Shown here: positions 1 to 8,850 of the stretch, one piece after another
Layout of the letters: each line of letters opens with the position of its first letter
How positions within the stretch are numbered: the stretch's first letter is position 1
Assembly (NCBI GenBank): GCA_903853805.1
Contig: CAINUN010000093.1
Coordinates: 1-59,480, forward strand
Source of the DNA: an uncultured Bacteroidota bacterium
GTDB lineage: Bacteria; Bacteroidota; Bacteroidia; Chitinophagales; Chitinophagaceae
DNA: 59,480 bases
Direction: 5' to 3'
Notes under the pieces: model-generated
Told to the model about the DNA's origin: nothing
What the model saw: the letters and a program-made list of their open reading frames with translations, nothing else
Databases searched by the model: none
Position numbers and translations under genes: made by a program

Positions 1-16
1 AAAATAACAGCTGAAA

Positions 17-36
17 AGAGGGCAAAAAAGCCCTCT
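17..36 (-). terminator. Hairpin, possible terminator
   Basis: A 7-bp perfect stem AGAGGGC/GCCCTCT has a 6-nt A loop. Read on the minus strand it is followed by TTTC, so it could end a minus-strand transcript. The T tract is short, so the call is weak. Confidence 0.3.
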
Positions 37-157
37 AAAGCAATAAAAGTGAATACAAAACTAAAAATAGCAGCTAAATCTAACTAAAAATAGACGAAAT
101 GTTAATGGATGCAGGTGCGGTTTTGTTTTGCAATGGTCTTAAACTACTCTAGCAAGA

Positions 158-310
158 TTTTCCCATTTAGGTGAAATGGCAAACGGCAAGACTGGCAGGG
201 TTTCCCCCTATCGGGGAAAGGGTCACGGGTTACACCGGCAATGTTTTCCCTAAAAGGGGAAGGCTTCAACGGCATGACGGACATGATTTTCCCTGTATTT
301 CAAGACCCCC
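158..310. repeat. 43-bp imperfect tandem array with hairpin core
   Basis: TTTTCCC or TTTCCCC blocks begin at 158, 201, 244 and 287, exactly 43 bp apart. Units two and three carry a hairpin core, with TTTCCCC facing GGGGAAA or GGGGAAG. Each of the first three units continues with an ACGG- and GGCA-rich second half. The fourth unit is degenerate after its first 10 bases. Units diverge too much for recent slippage, so this is an old array. Similar arrays with other sequences lie at 28239, 44371 and 51697. Confidence 0.7.
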
Positions 311-374
311 AAGCGCCTAAAAACTATATTCATTACTGCTAAATGATACCTTTAGGTGAATAAAATTTAAGGTT

Positions 375-446
375 ATGAGGAAAATAATACTCTTTGTAGC
401 GGTGATGATGGAGGTTAAGAGCGAGAAAATAATCTTAAACCATTAA
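375..446 (+). pseudogene. Internally deleted relic of a T9SS-exported protein gene
   Basis: A 23-codon frame reads MRKIILFVAVMM, which resembles a signal-peptide start, and runs directly into EVKSEKIILNH and a stop. The end matches the last residues of the T9SS sorting domain of the protein at 29347-31014 (VKSEKVILNR). DNA similarity covers the 3' end (about 36 of 43 bases between 408-450 and 30978-31020). It also extends upstream of the start: ACCTTTA, then AATAAAATTT, then GGTT before ATG in both. The simplest reading is a paralogous gene that lost its whole middle. It is unlikely to make a useful product. Confidence 0.6.
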
Positions 447-553
447 GTCGGAGAGGCGCAAAGTTGTAAAACGCAACTTCAAAATAAAAGGACTACACCT
501 ACTATTCAGCTTTGTATGAAGCTAGTTCACAACCACTTTACATCCTTATAAAG

Positions 554-2755
554 CTACACCACCCACAATCCAAAACGCCATAGCCCATTCATGGGTTTGT
601 TGAACCAAAATAGTTCAAAGTCCTCGAGGTCTGCTTGTTCGTAGCTGTCTTTTACTTGTTGTAATGTGGTTGGTTTTGGGTTTTGAAGGCTGAGTGTTGG
701 TAAGATTTGAAGTAGCCAATCTCCTTCCTTCCTCGAGAGTTTTATTTCGCCTTGTTCTTTTTTATAAACAAACTTTAGCGACATCATTTCCCACTGATTG
801 CCTTTCTTCGATTTTATGAAGGCTTCGGTTTGGGGAAGATGCCCAAGATACACCACTCTTGCATTGGGCTTGAAGCTGCTTAACTGCTCTTCTTCCAAGC
901 ATTTTTGGATGTAGTCGGGCGCAACGCTTGGCTTGGGTGTTTTAAAATCGAACCAAGTATGCAACGGTTTGTCGAGGCATTGATGATGCATGTAGTTGTG
1001 CAAAGATTTCTTTAGTCCGTAGCCAAAGGTTTCGTGGTCGGCACCGGTTGGGTCAATATGTGGCACATCATTGTTTGCGAAGGTGATGACAGCTTCTTGC
1101 GCTGCCTTCACTTTATATTTTTCGGGGCAAAGACCCACGGGGCTATGCGCTGTCATCGTAAACAAATGCCAGAAGGCAGATTGCAAAATCCCCGCTTGAA
1201 ACATTTGCCTTACCATTTCTAAACTATCAATTGTTTCTTGCGCAGTTTGTGTTGGGAAGCCATACATCAAGTAAGCATGCACCATGATGCCCGCCTCGGC
1301 AAAGTTGCGGTTCACTTGCGCCACTTGTGACACTGTAATTCCTTTGTTGATGAGTGCGAGCAATCTATCGGAGGCAACTTCCAATCCGCCCGAAACGCCA
1401 ATGCAACCACTTGCTTTGAGCAGCATACACAGCTCGCGGGTAAAGCTTTTTTCGAAGCGGATATTGGTCCACCAGCTCACCACCATTTTTCTTTTGATGA
1501 TTTCTAAAGCCATCGCTTTAAGCAAAGAAGGCGGCGCAGCCTCATCTACAAAATGAAAACCTGATTGGTTGCTTTGATACATCATTTCCATCATTCGGTC
1601 GCAGATGTCGGCAGCAGTCAAAGGTTCGTAGCGACTGATATAATCGAGTGAGGTGTCGCAAAAAGTACACTTGCCCCAATAACATCCGTGGGCTAGCATC
1701 ATTTTATTCCATTTGCCATTGCTCCATAAGCTGTGCATGGGGTTCACTACTTCGAGCACATCCATGAACCGTTTAAATTCTTCCTCGAAAATGGGTTTGT
1801 TGACTAGGTCTTTTATGCCATAATCGCGGTATGAAATATTATTTTTGTAAGCCACCTTGCCGTCTTCCAACACAAAGGTGCGTACAAGGTCTTCTCGTGT
1901 TTTTTTCCCTTCGAAGTAATGAATGATATTTTCAATTGGCAGTTCACCATCATCAAGGCATACAAAGTCGAAAAACTCAAACACGCGAGGATCTTTTAAT
2001 GAGCGTAATTCTGTATTGGCAAACCCGCCCCCCATCACGGTTTTTATCTCAGGCTTATTTATTTTGATCCATTGTGCACATCGAAGCGCTGAAAATAAAT
2101 TGCCAGGGAAAGGAACTGAAAACCCGCAGAGTTTAACTTTTTCGAGGTATCCACTGCTTTCAAGAGTTTTTAAATAAAGGCTTTCAAAAAATGTAGGCTC
2201 GGCTTGAAGTGCCTCATAAATCTCATCGAAGTTATTGGCACAACGCCCAAGCTTTTCGGCATATCGGCTAAAGCCAAAACGCTCGTCCACGCACTCAGTA
2301 ATGAGGTCGGCAAGGTCTTCAAGATATAATGTGGCAAAATGTTTTGCTTTGTCGTGAATGCCCATATTGCCAAAGGCATCTTCCACATAATCGAGCTCTG
2401 CAAAACGCCCTGCTTCGGGCAAGAAATTTCTTTGAACAATGAGGTGGGTATGGGAATAATCTCTGCCTTGAAGAAATTCGACAACCGTTTCTATACTGCT
2501 GCAATAGTCGCTTCGTTGTTGCATTATTCGGCGGCTATTATCACTTATCTTATCGCCTATGTTTTTTTCTATCCAATCAAAAATTTGTGCCAGTCCATCT
2601 CTATTAAAAATATCAAGCAGTGTGTCCATACCTAAGTCGGTAGCAATCACTTTATAGCCCCTCGATTGTAAGAAACCTTGGAGGTATTTTATTGCCGGAT
2701 AGGGTGTATTTAACTGCGTAAATGGAGGCGTGATTAAATGAACTGCGAATGCCAA
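554..2755 (-). CDS. B12-binding-domain radical SAM protein
   Basis: This 733-aa protein is a probable cobalamin-dependent radical SAM enzyme. The iron-sulfur motif is C358, C363 and C366 (GCYWGKCTFC), giving CX4CX2C rather than the textbook CX3CX2C. A Rossmann-like B12-binding region precedes it at about residues 205-285 (GFSVPFPGNL, VMGGGFANTE). After the cluster, FHFVDEAAPP, a GGLEVASDRLL stretch and MYGFPTQT fit the SAM barrel. The substrate cannot be told. Nothing nearby looks like a partner: the gene is alone on its strand and diverges from the M28 peptidase. The ATG at 2753-2755 gives a sensible N-terminus. Confidence 0.85.
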   Translation of the reverse strand: MAFAVHLITPPFTQLNTPYPAIKYLQGFLQSRGYKVIATDLGMDTLLDIFNRDGLAQIFDWIEKNIGDKISDNSRRIMQQRSDYCSSIETVVEFLQGRDYSHTHLIVQRNFLPEAGRFAELDYVEDAFGNMGIHDKAKHFATLYLEDLADLITECVDERFGFSRYAEKLGRCANNFDEIYEALQAEPTFFESLYLKTLESSGYLEKVKLCGFSVPFPGNLFSALRCAQWIKINKPEIKTVMGGGFANTELRSLKDPRVFEFFDFVCLDDGELPIENIIHYFEGKKTREDLVRTFVLEDGKVAYKNNISYRDYGIKDLVNKPIFEEEFKRFMDVLEVVNPMHSLWSNGKWNKMMLAHGCYWGKCTFCDTSLDYISRYEPLTAADICDRMMEMMYQSNQSGFHFVDEAAPPSLLKAMALEIIKRKMVVSWWTNIRFEKSFTRELCMLLKASGCIGVSGGLEVASDRLLALINKGITVSQVAQVNRNFAEAGIMVHAYLMYGFPTQTAQETIDSLEMVRQMFQAGILQSAFWHLFTMTAHSPVGLCPEKYKVKAAQEAVITFANNDVPHIDPTGADHETFGYGLKKSLHNYMHHQCLDKPLHTWFDFKTPKPSVAPDYIQKCLEEEQLSSFKPNARVVYLGHLPQTEAFIKSKKGNQWEMMSLKFVYKKEQGEIKLSRKEGDWLLQILPTLSLQNPKPTTLQQVKDSYEQADLEDFELFWFNKPMNGLWRFGLWVV

Positions 2756-2884
2756 AATTTTTAAATTATGTTGCTAAAATAATCAGAATTATATGGGTGT
2801 GAGTTTTATCTTAACTTTTATAAAAATGAAAATGGTATTACTTCAAGTGAATATTGTCTTTTTATTTTCCCCTACATTTATTGC

Positions 2885-4252
2885 ATGAAAAAACTGCTTC
2901 TCCTTTTTGTTGCTACTAGCTGGTCAATAGGTTCTTTTGCACAAAACGATTCATTGCTATTTCGGAAAGTTTCTGATGAAATATTGTTGCGCAGCCCTTG
3001 TTATGAAAACTTAAGGGTGTTGTGCAAGCAAATTGGCAATCGGCTTAGCGGAACAAAAGCAGCAGCCAAAGCCGTAGATTGGGGTTTTGATGCCATGAAA
3101 GCAGCAGGAGCAGACAAGGTTTGGTTACAACCTGTTGATGTGCCTCATTGGGTTCGAGGAAAAGAAAGTTTGATGCTTCGATTAGATGCCAAGAAAGATT
3201 ACGAAACAGTGCCCATGCTGTCCTTAGGCAATTCGCAAGGCACAGACGGAAAAGTGATGGAAGGAAGTATTTTAATGGTGAACAATTTTGATGAATTTAA
3301 TAAGCTAAGTAAGGAAGAAGTAAAAGGTCGGATTGTGTTTTTCAATCATCGCTTTCCGCAAGAATTGGTTAATACCTTTGAAGGATACGGCAGTGCAGGT
3401 GCTTATCGTTGGACTGGACCTAATCTCGCTTCTGCCAAAGGAGCGAGTGCTGTAATTATCCGCTCAGTTTCTACCGGTGTAGATGATTTTCCACATACAG
3501 GTTCTATGCGTTATGCCGACACCGTAAAACCGATTCCAGCCCTTGCTATTGGCAATTTTTCAGCTGATAGATTAGAAGCGGCTTGCAAAAAAGGAGAAAC
3601 GAAAGCAAAAATCCAATCGCAATGCAGGATGGTGGATACTGTAAAATCCTTCAATGTCATTGGCGAAATAAAAGGCAGCGAGCATCCCGATCAAATTATA
3701 GTTGTGGGTGGTCATCTTGATAGTTGGGATGTGGGAGAAGGAGCGAATGATGATGGAACGGGTTGTGTTCAAAGCATTGAAGTGATTCGCGCAATTAAGG
3801 ACTTAAAAATCCAACCCAAAAGAACCGTTCGTGCAGTGCTGTTTATGAACGAAGAAAACGGATTGCGAGGCGGACTTGCCTACAATGATTCTGCCAAAGC
3901 AAATAAAGAGAGACACATCATTGCTATTGAAACAGATGCAGGTGGTTTTTCGCCAAGAGGAATTGGTCTTGAAATGGATGCAGCTAAAGCACAGTATTTA
4001 CGAGGTTTCCGCAAATTATTTTTGCCTTATGGTGTTTATGATTTCGAACATGATGAAGGTGGTGCCGATATTTCTCCTTTGCACCGTGAAGGCGTTCCTG
4101 TAGCAGGTTTGATGCCCGACCCTCAACGATATTTCGATCTGCATCATACACCAAACGATGTATTTGAAAACGTAAATCATCGGGAGTTGAAATTAGGTGC
4201 TGTAATCTTGACTCAGTTTGTTTGTCTCCTCTCGGAATATGGCTTGAAGTAA
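2885..4252 (+). CDS. Secreted M28-family zinc peptidase (carboxypeptidase Q-like)
   Basis: This 455-aa protein has a signal peptide (about residues 1-20, ending SFAQ). The region around 130-230 resembles the PA-type insert of this family. The di-zinc M28 core follows: GGHLDSWDVGEGANDD (H277, D279, D289), FMNEENG (E323/E324), ETDAGG (D351) and DLHHTPND (H420 or H421). All metal ligands and the catalytic Asp and Glu are present, so it should be active, probably as an aminopeptidase or dipeptidase on peptides outside the inner membrane. It is a single-gene unit. TACATTTA at 2870-2877 could be its -7 box. Confidence 0.9.
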   Translation: MKKLLLLFVATSWSIGSFAQNDSLLFRKVSDEILLRSPCYENLRVLCKQIGNRLSGTKAAAKAVDWGFDAMKAAGADKVWLQPVDVPHWVRGKESLMLRLDAKKDYETVPMLSLGNSQGTDGKVMEGSILMVNNFDEFNKLSKEEVKGRIVFFNHRFPQELVNTFEGYGSAGAYRWTGPNLASAKGASAVIIRSVSTGVDDFPHTGSMRYADTVKPIPALAIGNFSADRLEAACKKGETKAKIQSQCRMVDTVKSFNVIGEIKGSEHPDQIIVVGGHLDSWDVGEGANDDGTGCVQSIEVIRAIKDLKIQPKRTVRAVLFMNEENGLRGGLAYNDSAKANKERHIIAIETDAGGFSPRGIGLEMDAAKAQYLRGFRKLFLPYGVYDFEHDEGGADISPLHREGVPVAGLMPDPQRYFDLHHTPNDVFENVNHRELKLGAVILTQFVCLLSEYGLK

Positions 4253-4394
4253 GTAGGTTTTCTTTATTATTACTTGTAAACGTACGGTTAACTAAGCGCA
4301 AAGCTTGTGTTAAGCACAAAGGATTTGTTTTCATCAATGCATAATGTCTGCACTTTTGTGATGTTTAGAAATTGTTACTGTTTATAAGGAGACA

Positions 4395-4675
4395 ATGGAT
4401 ATACAAGGAGAGAGTGGATTTATTAAATAAAGTAACAAAACCGGAAAATGGATTTCACTATACTCGAACGACTTTACACATCTCAGTACAGCTGCCTATT
4501 CAGCTACAGTTACTATCTACGAATGGTTATCAATGGTCTAAAGTTAATTTCCCACAATGCCAATACTGCAAAAGATTATGTTGATCAAAAAGCATTAGCC
4601 TTTGCCAAAGAGTATAACTTTGAGTTATTTACCTCAAACGAATCAGCATTGCTCAACAATAGTTGCATCTATTGA
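4395..4675 (+). pseudogene. Broken small gene (in-frame stop plus frameshift)
   Basis: An AAGGAG box at 4387-4392 sits just before an ATG at 4395. The frame reads MDIQGESGFIK, then TAA. It continues in the same frame as a protein-like stretch (SNKTGKWISLYSNDFTHLST and AAYSATVTIYEWLSMV) to a second stop at 4539. Another frame then takes over with INGLKLISHNANTAKDYVDQ and KALAFAKEYNFELFTSNESA up to a stop at 4675. Together these look like one protein of about 90 aa broken by a nonsense codon and a frameshift. I do not recognise the family. It could also be chance coding-like sequence. Confidence 0.4.
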
Positions 4676-4747
4676 TTTTCATTTACAATTTTTTATTGCC
4701 CGAAACGGAATAATGACTTTATTTTGAAGTCAAATTATTGCCTTTTT

Positions 4748-5143
4748 ATGAAAAAAGTTGCAGCCCTTTTTTTGCTGTTTATCACCTTTTCTTCTTGCCA
4801 TAAAGTGACTTATTTAAGAGATACACTTACCTCCCATTCTTGGCAGATTACAAAATGGTATGAAAACGAAATTGACAAAACTCGTCCTTGCTCCATTGAT
4901 GATATTTATACCTTTTATCCAAACGATAGTTTTTCACTGAATACTGGCGACCTAATTTGTTTTGCTGGCGAACATCAAACCTATCCTGGAAGTTGGGAAA
5001 TGACACCAGATGAAAAAAGGATGAATCTTCTCTACGATACCCATAATTTAACATTTAATATCCTAACATTAAATAGCGACAAACTTGAAATCACTTACCA
5101 AGAAGATTCAGTTTCTAACCGAATTATTTTTATTCCGAAGTAA
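4748..5143 (+). CDS. Lipocalin-like lipoprotein
   Basis: The start chosen is the ATG at 4748, giving a 131-aa protein beginning MKKVAALFLLFITFSSC. This is a lipoprotein signal with Cys17, which an upstream start at 4724 would only spoil. After the Cys come SHSWQITKWYEN, YTFYPNDSFSL, GSWEMTPDEKRMNLLY and LEITYQEDS. That pattern, a W near the start followed by paired beta-strands, fits the small lipocalin-like lipoproteins common in Bacteroidota. It should be anchored in the envelope. The ligand is unknown. Confidence 0.65.
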   Translation: MKKVAALFLLFITFSSCHKVTYLRDTLTSHSWQITKWYENEIDKTRPCSIDDIYTFYPNDSFSLNTGDLICFAGEHQTYPGSWEMTPDEKRMNLLYDTHNLTFNILTLNSDKLEITYQEDSVSNRIIFIPK

Positions 5144-5278
5144 TTGAACCCTTTTTTTATTCACCAAATGTGGATAGTTATTTGACAATTAACTTCTTCT
5201 ATTTGTTGCAGGTTCGCGAATGAGTTTAACTTTACCACTCAAATTTTTTATAACCTCCAACTAAATATTTTCAACAAA

Positions 5279-5596
5279 ATGGCAGCAGTATTTAACGATT
5301 CTAACTTCGATCAAGAAGTACTTAAGGGAGATAAATTGGCAGTAATTGACTTTTGGGCTCCTTGGTGTGGACCATGCTTGGCTCTTGGACCAACTATTGA
5401 AACCCTTGCAAAAGAATATGACGGCAAAGTGAACATTGGCAAAGTAAACGTGGATGAAAACCCACAGCTTTCCATCAATTATGGTATCACAAGTATTCCA
5501 GCTGTATTGTTCATAAAAAATGGACAAGTGGTTGACAAGCAAGTAGGTGCAGCACCTAAAAGCGCTTTCGAGAAAAAAATCCAACAACACATGTAG
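5279..5596 (+). CDS. trxA: Thioredoxin
   Basis: This 105-aa protein is a single thioredoxin domain with the WCGPC active site (C30, C33), the cis-proline segment TSIPAV and the usual length. There is no signal peptide, so it is cytoplasmic. It reduces protein disulfides and is itself reduced by thioredoxin reductase, which is not in this window. It is transcribed alone and followed by a strong terminator. Two further thioredoxin domains occur at 25381-26414. Confidence 0.93.
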   Translation: MAAVFNDSNFDQEVLKGDKLAVIDFWAPWCGPCLALGPTIETLAKEYDGKVNIGKVNVDENPQLSINYGITSIPAVLFIKNGQVVDKQVGAAPKSAFEKKIQQHM

Positions 5597-5619
5597 TTGT
5601 TACATAATTTTATTTAATA

Positions 5620-5657
5620 AAAGAGGCTTTCCCTTTCAAATAGAGAAAGCCTCTTTT
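5620..5657 (+). terminator. Rho-independent terminator after trxA
   Basis: AAAGAGGCTTTC and GAAAGCCTCTTT form a 12-bp stem around a short loop. The right arm ends in a T tract, 23 bases after the trxA stop. Confidence 0.8.
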
Positions 5658-5858
5658 TATTTCCTTTAAAGATATTACCTATGAGAAATCTTTGCAAACG
5701 AAAATGGTATAAAAAATTAACAGTCAATGATTTGGGTGCTTTTTTGTAACCTTGAAATCATTCAAAAGAATATAGTAGTGTAAAATTATGATAAAAAAAG
5801 TAATATAAAAGTGGTTGTTCGTGGTGAATGAGAGAAAAATCACCACGAACAATTAGTC

Positions 5859-7337
5859 TTAATAGGCTCTAGCAAACAATACTCGTTGTTTAGAAGGGGC
5901 ACCGGTAAGGATACATTTGCCATCTTCAAATGGATTGTTTAAAGGAATGCAGCGAATGGTAGCTTTGGTCATTTCCTTTATTTTGTCTTCAGTTTCGGGT
6001 GTACCGTCCCAATGTGCCGACACAAAACCACCTTTGCCATCAAGGATGGCGACAAACTCTTCCCAAGTATAGGCTTTCACAATGTTTTCATTGCGGAAAG
6101 CCAAAGCACGATTGTATAAATTGCTTTGAATGTCGGTTAAGAGGTTTTCAATTCTTCCAGTCAAACCCTCTAACGGAATAGAAGTTTTTTCCTTAGTGTC
6201 GCGACGTGCCACTTCCACCACATTGTTGTCAAGGTCGCGCAAACCAAGCGCTATGCGTACAGGAACACCTTTCAATTCATACTCTGCAAATTTCCATCCT
6301 GGGCGGGCAGTATCATCATTATCGTATTTCACAGAAATGCCCTGGGCTTTCAAAGCATTCATGATTTCCAAAGCTTTGTTGTCAATGCGCTCTTTCCCTG
6401 CTGGGTCTTTCACCGGAATAGGTACAATCACTACTTGCAAAGGTGCAATTCTTGGCGGCATGACCAATCCTTGGTCGTCGCTATGTGCCATTACCAAAGC
6501 GCCAATCAAACGCGTGGAAACACCCCATGAAGTAGCCCAAACATGTTCAAGGTTATTGTCTTTGTCGGAGAATTTTACATCAAAAGCTTTAGCAAAGTTT
6601 TGACCGAGGAAATGAGAAGTGCCTGCTTGTAATGCTTTTCCATCTTGCATCAATGCCTCTATGCAATATGTTTCTTCTGCACCAGCAAAACGCTCATTCG
6701 GTGTTTTCACTCCACGAATAACTGGCAAAGCCATGTATTCTTCTGCAAAAGTGGCATACACATCCAGCATTCTTTCCGTTTCTTCAATGGCTTCTTGTTT
6801 AGTGGCATGTGCTGTGTGTCCCTCTTGCCATAAAAATTCCGCTGTACGAAGAAACAAACGTGTGCGCATTTCCCAACGAACAACATTTGCCCATTGATTA
6901 ATAAGGATTGGTAAATCTCGGTAAGATTGAATCCAGTTTTTGTAAGTGCTCCAAATAATAGCCTCGCTTGTTGGGCGAACAATGAGCTCTTCTTCCAATT
7001 TGGCTGAAGGGTCAACAATGAGTTTCCCTTTATTGTTGGGGTCGGTTTTGAGGCGATAATGCGTAACAATTGCACACTCTTTGGCAAAACCCTCTGCATT
7101 TTTCTCTTCAGCTTCAAATAGGCTTTTAGGAACAAAAAGTGGGAAATAAGCGTTTTGATGACCTGTGTCTTTAAACATTTTGTCTAAGACATCGCGCATG
7201 TTTTCCCAAAGTCCATATCCATATGGCTTGATAACCATACAACCACGAACAGCAGAATAATCTGCCAATCCGCCTTTAAGAATTAGGTCGTTATACCATT
7301 GAGAATAATCTTGTGCTCTTGTAGTTAATGTACTCAT
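5859..7337 (-). CDS. proS: Prolyl-tRNA synthetase, archaeal/eukaryotic type
   Basis: This 492-aa class II enzyme charges tRNA-Pro with proline. The short form without the bacterial editing insert is the one found in Bacteroidota. Visible features are RPTSE (about 121-125), the motif-2 region [12 protein letters not shown] (about 167-178), and the anticodon-binding region from about residue 285. The C-terminal domain contains [18 protein letters not shown] and ends in Tyr, as the ProS type 3 family does. The ATG is at 7335-7337. A TACTTTTG box on the minus strand (7385-7392) lies 48 bases upstream. Confidence 0.95.
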   Translation of the reverse strand: MSTLTTRAQDYSQWYNDLILKGGLADYSAVRGCMVIKPYGYGLWENMRDVLDKMFKDTGHQNAYFPLFVPKSLFEAEEKNAEGFAKECAIVTHYRLKTDPNNKGKLIVDPSAKLEEELIVRPTSEAIIWSTYKNWIQSYRDLPILINQWANVVRWEMRTRLFLRTAEFLWQEGHTAHATKQEAIEETERMLDVYATFAEEYMALPVIRGVKTPNERFAGAEETYCIEALMQDGKALQAGTSHFLGQNFAKAFDVKFSDKDNNLEHVWATSWGVSTRLIGALVMAHSDDQGLVMPPRIAPLQVVIVPIPVKDPAGKERIDNKALEIMNALKAQGISVKYDNDDTARPGWKFAEYELKGVPVRIALGLRDLDNNVVEVARRDTKEKTSIPLEGLTGRIENLLTDIQSNLYNRALAFRNENIVKAYTWEEFVAILDGKGGFVSAHWDGTPETEDKIKEMTKATIRCIPLNNPFEDGKCILTGAPSKQRVLFARAY

Positions 7338-7384
7338 AAAAAGTTGGCATAGTTTTCGATGTTAATCATCGAGGCTAAGTGCCA

Positions 7385-7392
7385 CAAAAGTA
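7385..7392 (-). promoter_or_regulatory. Probable -7 element of proS
   Basis: On the minus strand the sequence reads TACTTTTG, an exact match to the Bacteroidota TAnnTTTG consensus, 48 nt before the proS ATG. No well-spaced -33 TTG box is clear. Confidence 0.4.
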
Positions 7393-7434
7393 CTAATTTC
7401 ACAAAGCAATTTTCACATAAAAATACGAAAGATT

Positions 7435-8766
7435 ATGAAACGCTTTCTCATCATCGGTTTCTTGCTTCTCGGAGTCGGAACAAACTTGTCGTTTGCTCAA
7501 AACGATGACATCTACTTTAATAGTAGCGACCTAGAAAGACAGAAGAAGGAAGATCAAGTAAGGTCTGAAGAAGCTATAAGACAAGCTGCACAACAAAGAA
7601 GCAGTAATGATCTTTATAATAATTCCTATCAAAGTCGGGGGAATAATTATCAGAACAGCGGTGGCTACCAAAACAATGGTAATTATCAAAACAATAGTGA
7701 TTATCAGTCGTATAATAAAAGTTATGACAATGATGGCTATGTAGATTATGACAATGACGATTATTACTATTCTACTCGGATCAATCGTTTTAATAACTCG
7801 TTCTCAAATATGGGGTATTACAGTTCATTTTATAATCCTTCTTGGTACGATCCTTTTTGGAGTGATCCGTATTGGGGGTGGAGTTGGTGGAATCGCCCAA
7901 GCATTTCCATGTCATTTGGAATGGGAGGACCTTATTGGAATTCTTATTGGGGATGGCATACTTGGTATGGCTATAGTATGTTTGGTAGTTGTTGGAATTA
8001 TCCTTCTTATGGTTATATGTATAGCAGTCCTTATTATTCTGGTTATTGGAATGGATATTATGCAGGTATGTACAACTATGGGTATGGAAATGGGTACTAT
8101 AAAAAAATTAATTATGGACCAAGAAATTCAACAAACTATCTATACAATAATGGCGTTGTAAATACAGGTTCTCGTCCAACAGGACAAGTTTTTAATAACC
8201 CAAATAGAGGACGTCCTGCAAATATTGGTAATGGTCGAGAAACTCAAAACATCAATAGTACACGTGAATTCAACAACACTGTAAGAGACATCAGAAATAA
8301 TGATTTGCGAGACCAAAGAAATAGCACTCCTGTAAACGATAGAAACAATTTACCTGTAAGAAATAATAGAGTTAATGATGACAGACCTGTAAGAGAACAA
8401 TTTTCAAGAGAGAATGACAATAGAAATTTTGAAAACAATTCTAATAGAAACGATGGTCGTTTCAATAATGATAACAGAATACCTGATAGACAACAGGAGT
8501 TTGACCAACGTCAGCAATATTATCAAGAAAGGAATAATGACCAACCACAGAGAAATATTGAGCAACCACAACGACAGTTTGAGCAACCACAACGACAGTT
8601 TGAGCAGCCACAACGCCAAATGGAACAACAACAAAGAAGCTTTGAACAATCACAAAGAACTTTCTCAGCACCTTCACGTAGTTTTTCAGCACCATCTTCA
8701 TCACCCTCACGTAGTTTTTCAACACCTTCAAGATCAGGTGGTGGAGGCGGAGGATTCAGGAGATAA
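7435..8766 (+). CDS. Secreted Tyr/Trp-rich protein with Asn/Gln/Arg-rich tail and heptapeptide repeats
   Basis: This 443-aa protein of unknown function has a signal peptide ending LSFAQ (about residue 22). An Asn/Tyr/Asp-rich segment follows to about 120, then an aromatic core to about 225 (SWYDPFWSDPYWGWSWW and similar), then an Asn/Arg-rich region. Five tandem heptads of the type QFEQPQR lie at about 376-410, encoded by a 21-nt DNA repeat at 8560-8664. A Ser-rich stretch and GGGGGGFRR end it. The composition suggests a disordered, surface or cell-wall protein. The DUF6600-like protein at 55692 has a similar plan and also ends GFRR. Confidence 0.7.
   Translation: MKRFLIIGFLLLGVGTNLSFAQNDDIYFNSSDLERQKKEDQVRSEEAIRQAAQQRSSNDLYNNSYQSRGNNYQNSGGYQNNGNYQNNSDYQSYNKSYDNDGYVDYDNDDYYYSTRINRFNNSFSNMGYYSSFYNPSWYDPFWSDPYWGWSWWNRPSISMSFGMGGPYWNSYWGWHTWYGYSMFGSCWNYPSYGYMYSSPYYSGYWNGYYAGMYNYGYGNGYYKKINYGPRNSTNYLYNNGVVNTGSRPTGQVFNNPNRGRPANIGNGRETQNINSTREFNNTVRDIRNNDLRDQRNSTPVNDRNNLPVRNNRVNDDRPVREQFSRENDNRNFENNSNRNDGRFNNDNRIPDRQQEFDQRQQYYQERNNDQPQRNIEQPQRQFEQPQRQFEQPQRQMEQQQRSFEQSQRTFSAPSRSFSAPSSSPSRSFSTPSRSGGGGGGFRR
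8560..8664 (+). repeat. 21-nt coding tandem repeat (heptapeptide x5)
   Basis: Units beginning GAGCAACC or GAACAA start at 8560, 8581, 8602, 8623 and 8644. The first two are identical and the later ones drift. They encode the Gln-rich heptads of the preceding protein, so copy number could vary between strains. Confidence 0.85.
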
Positions 8767-8778
8767 AAATATTCAAAC

Positions 8779-8810
8779 ACAGACCTGTTTTAGGTTCAGC
8801 AGGTCTGTTT
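8779..8810 (+). terminator. Terminator after the Tyr/Gln-rich protein gene
   Basis: CAGACCTG and CAGGTCTG form an 8-bp stem with flanking AACA/TGTT pairs, followed by TTTATT. It lies 12 bases after the stop at 8766. Confidence 0.6.
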
Positions 8811-8850
8811 ATTCAAAATCAATTACTTTCAAAATCAATTCAGCAATTTT

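Larger units (their letters stand above)
1..553. other. Gene-free left end with hairpins, a 43-bp array and a relic ORF
   Basis: No intact gene is visible before the radical SAM gene that ends at 554. The stretch holds a hairpin at 17-36 (AGAGGGC / GCCCTCT), a 43-bp imperfect tandem array from 158, and a 23-codon relic reading frame at 375-446. A small hairpin follows at 461-479 (AAGTTG / CAACTT). Confidence 0.6.
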
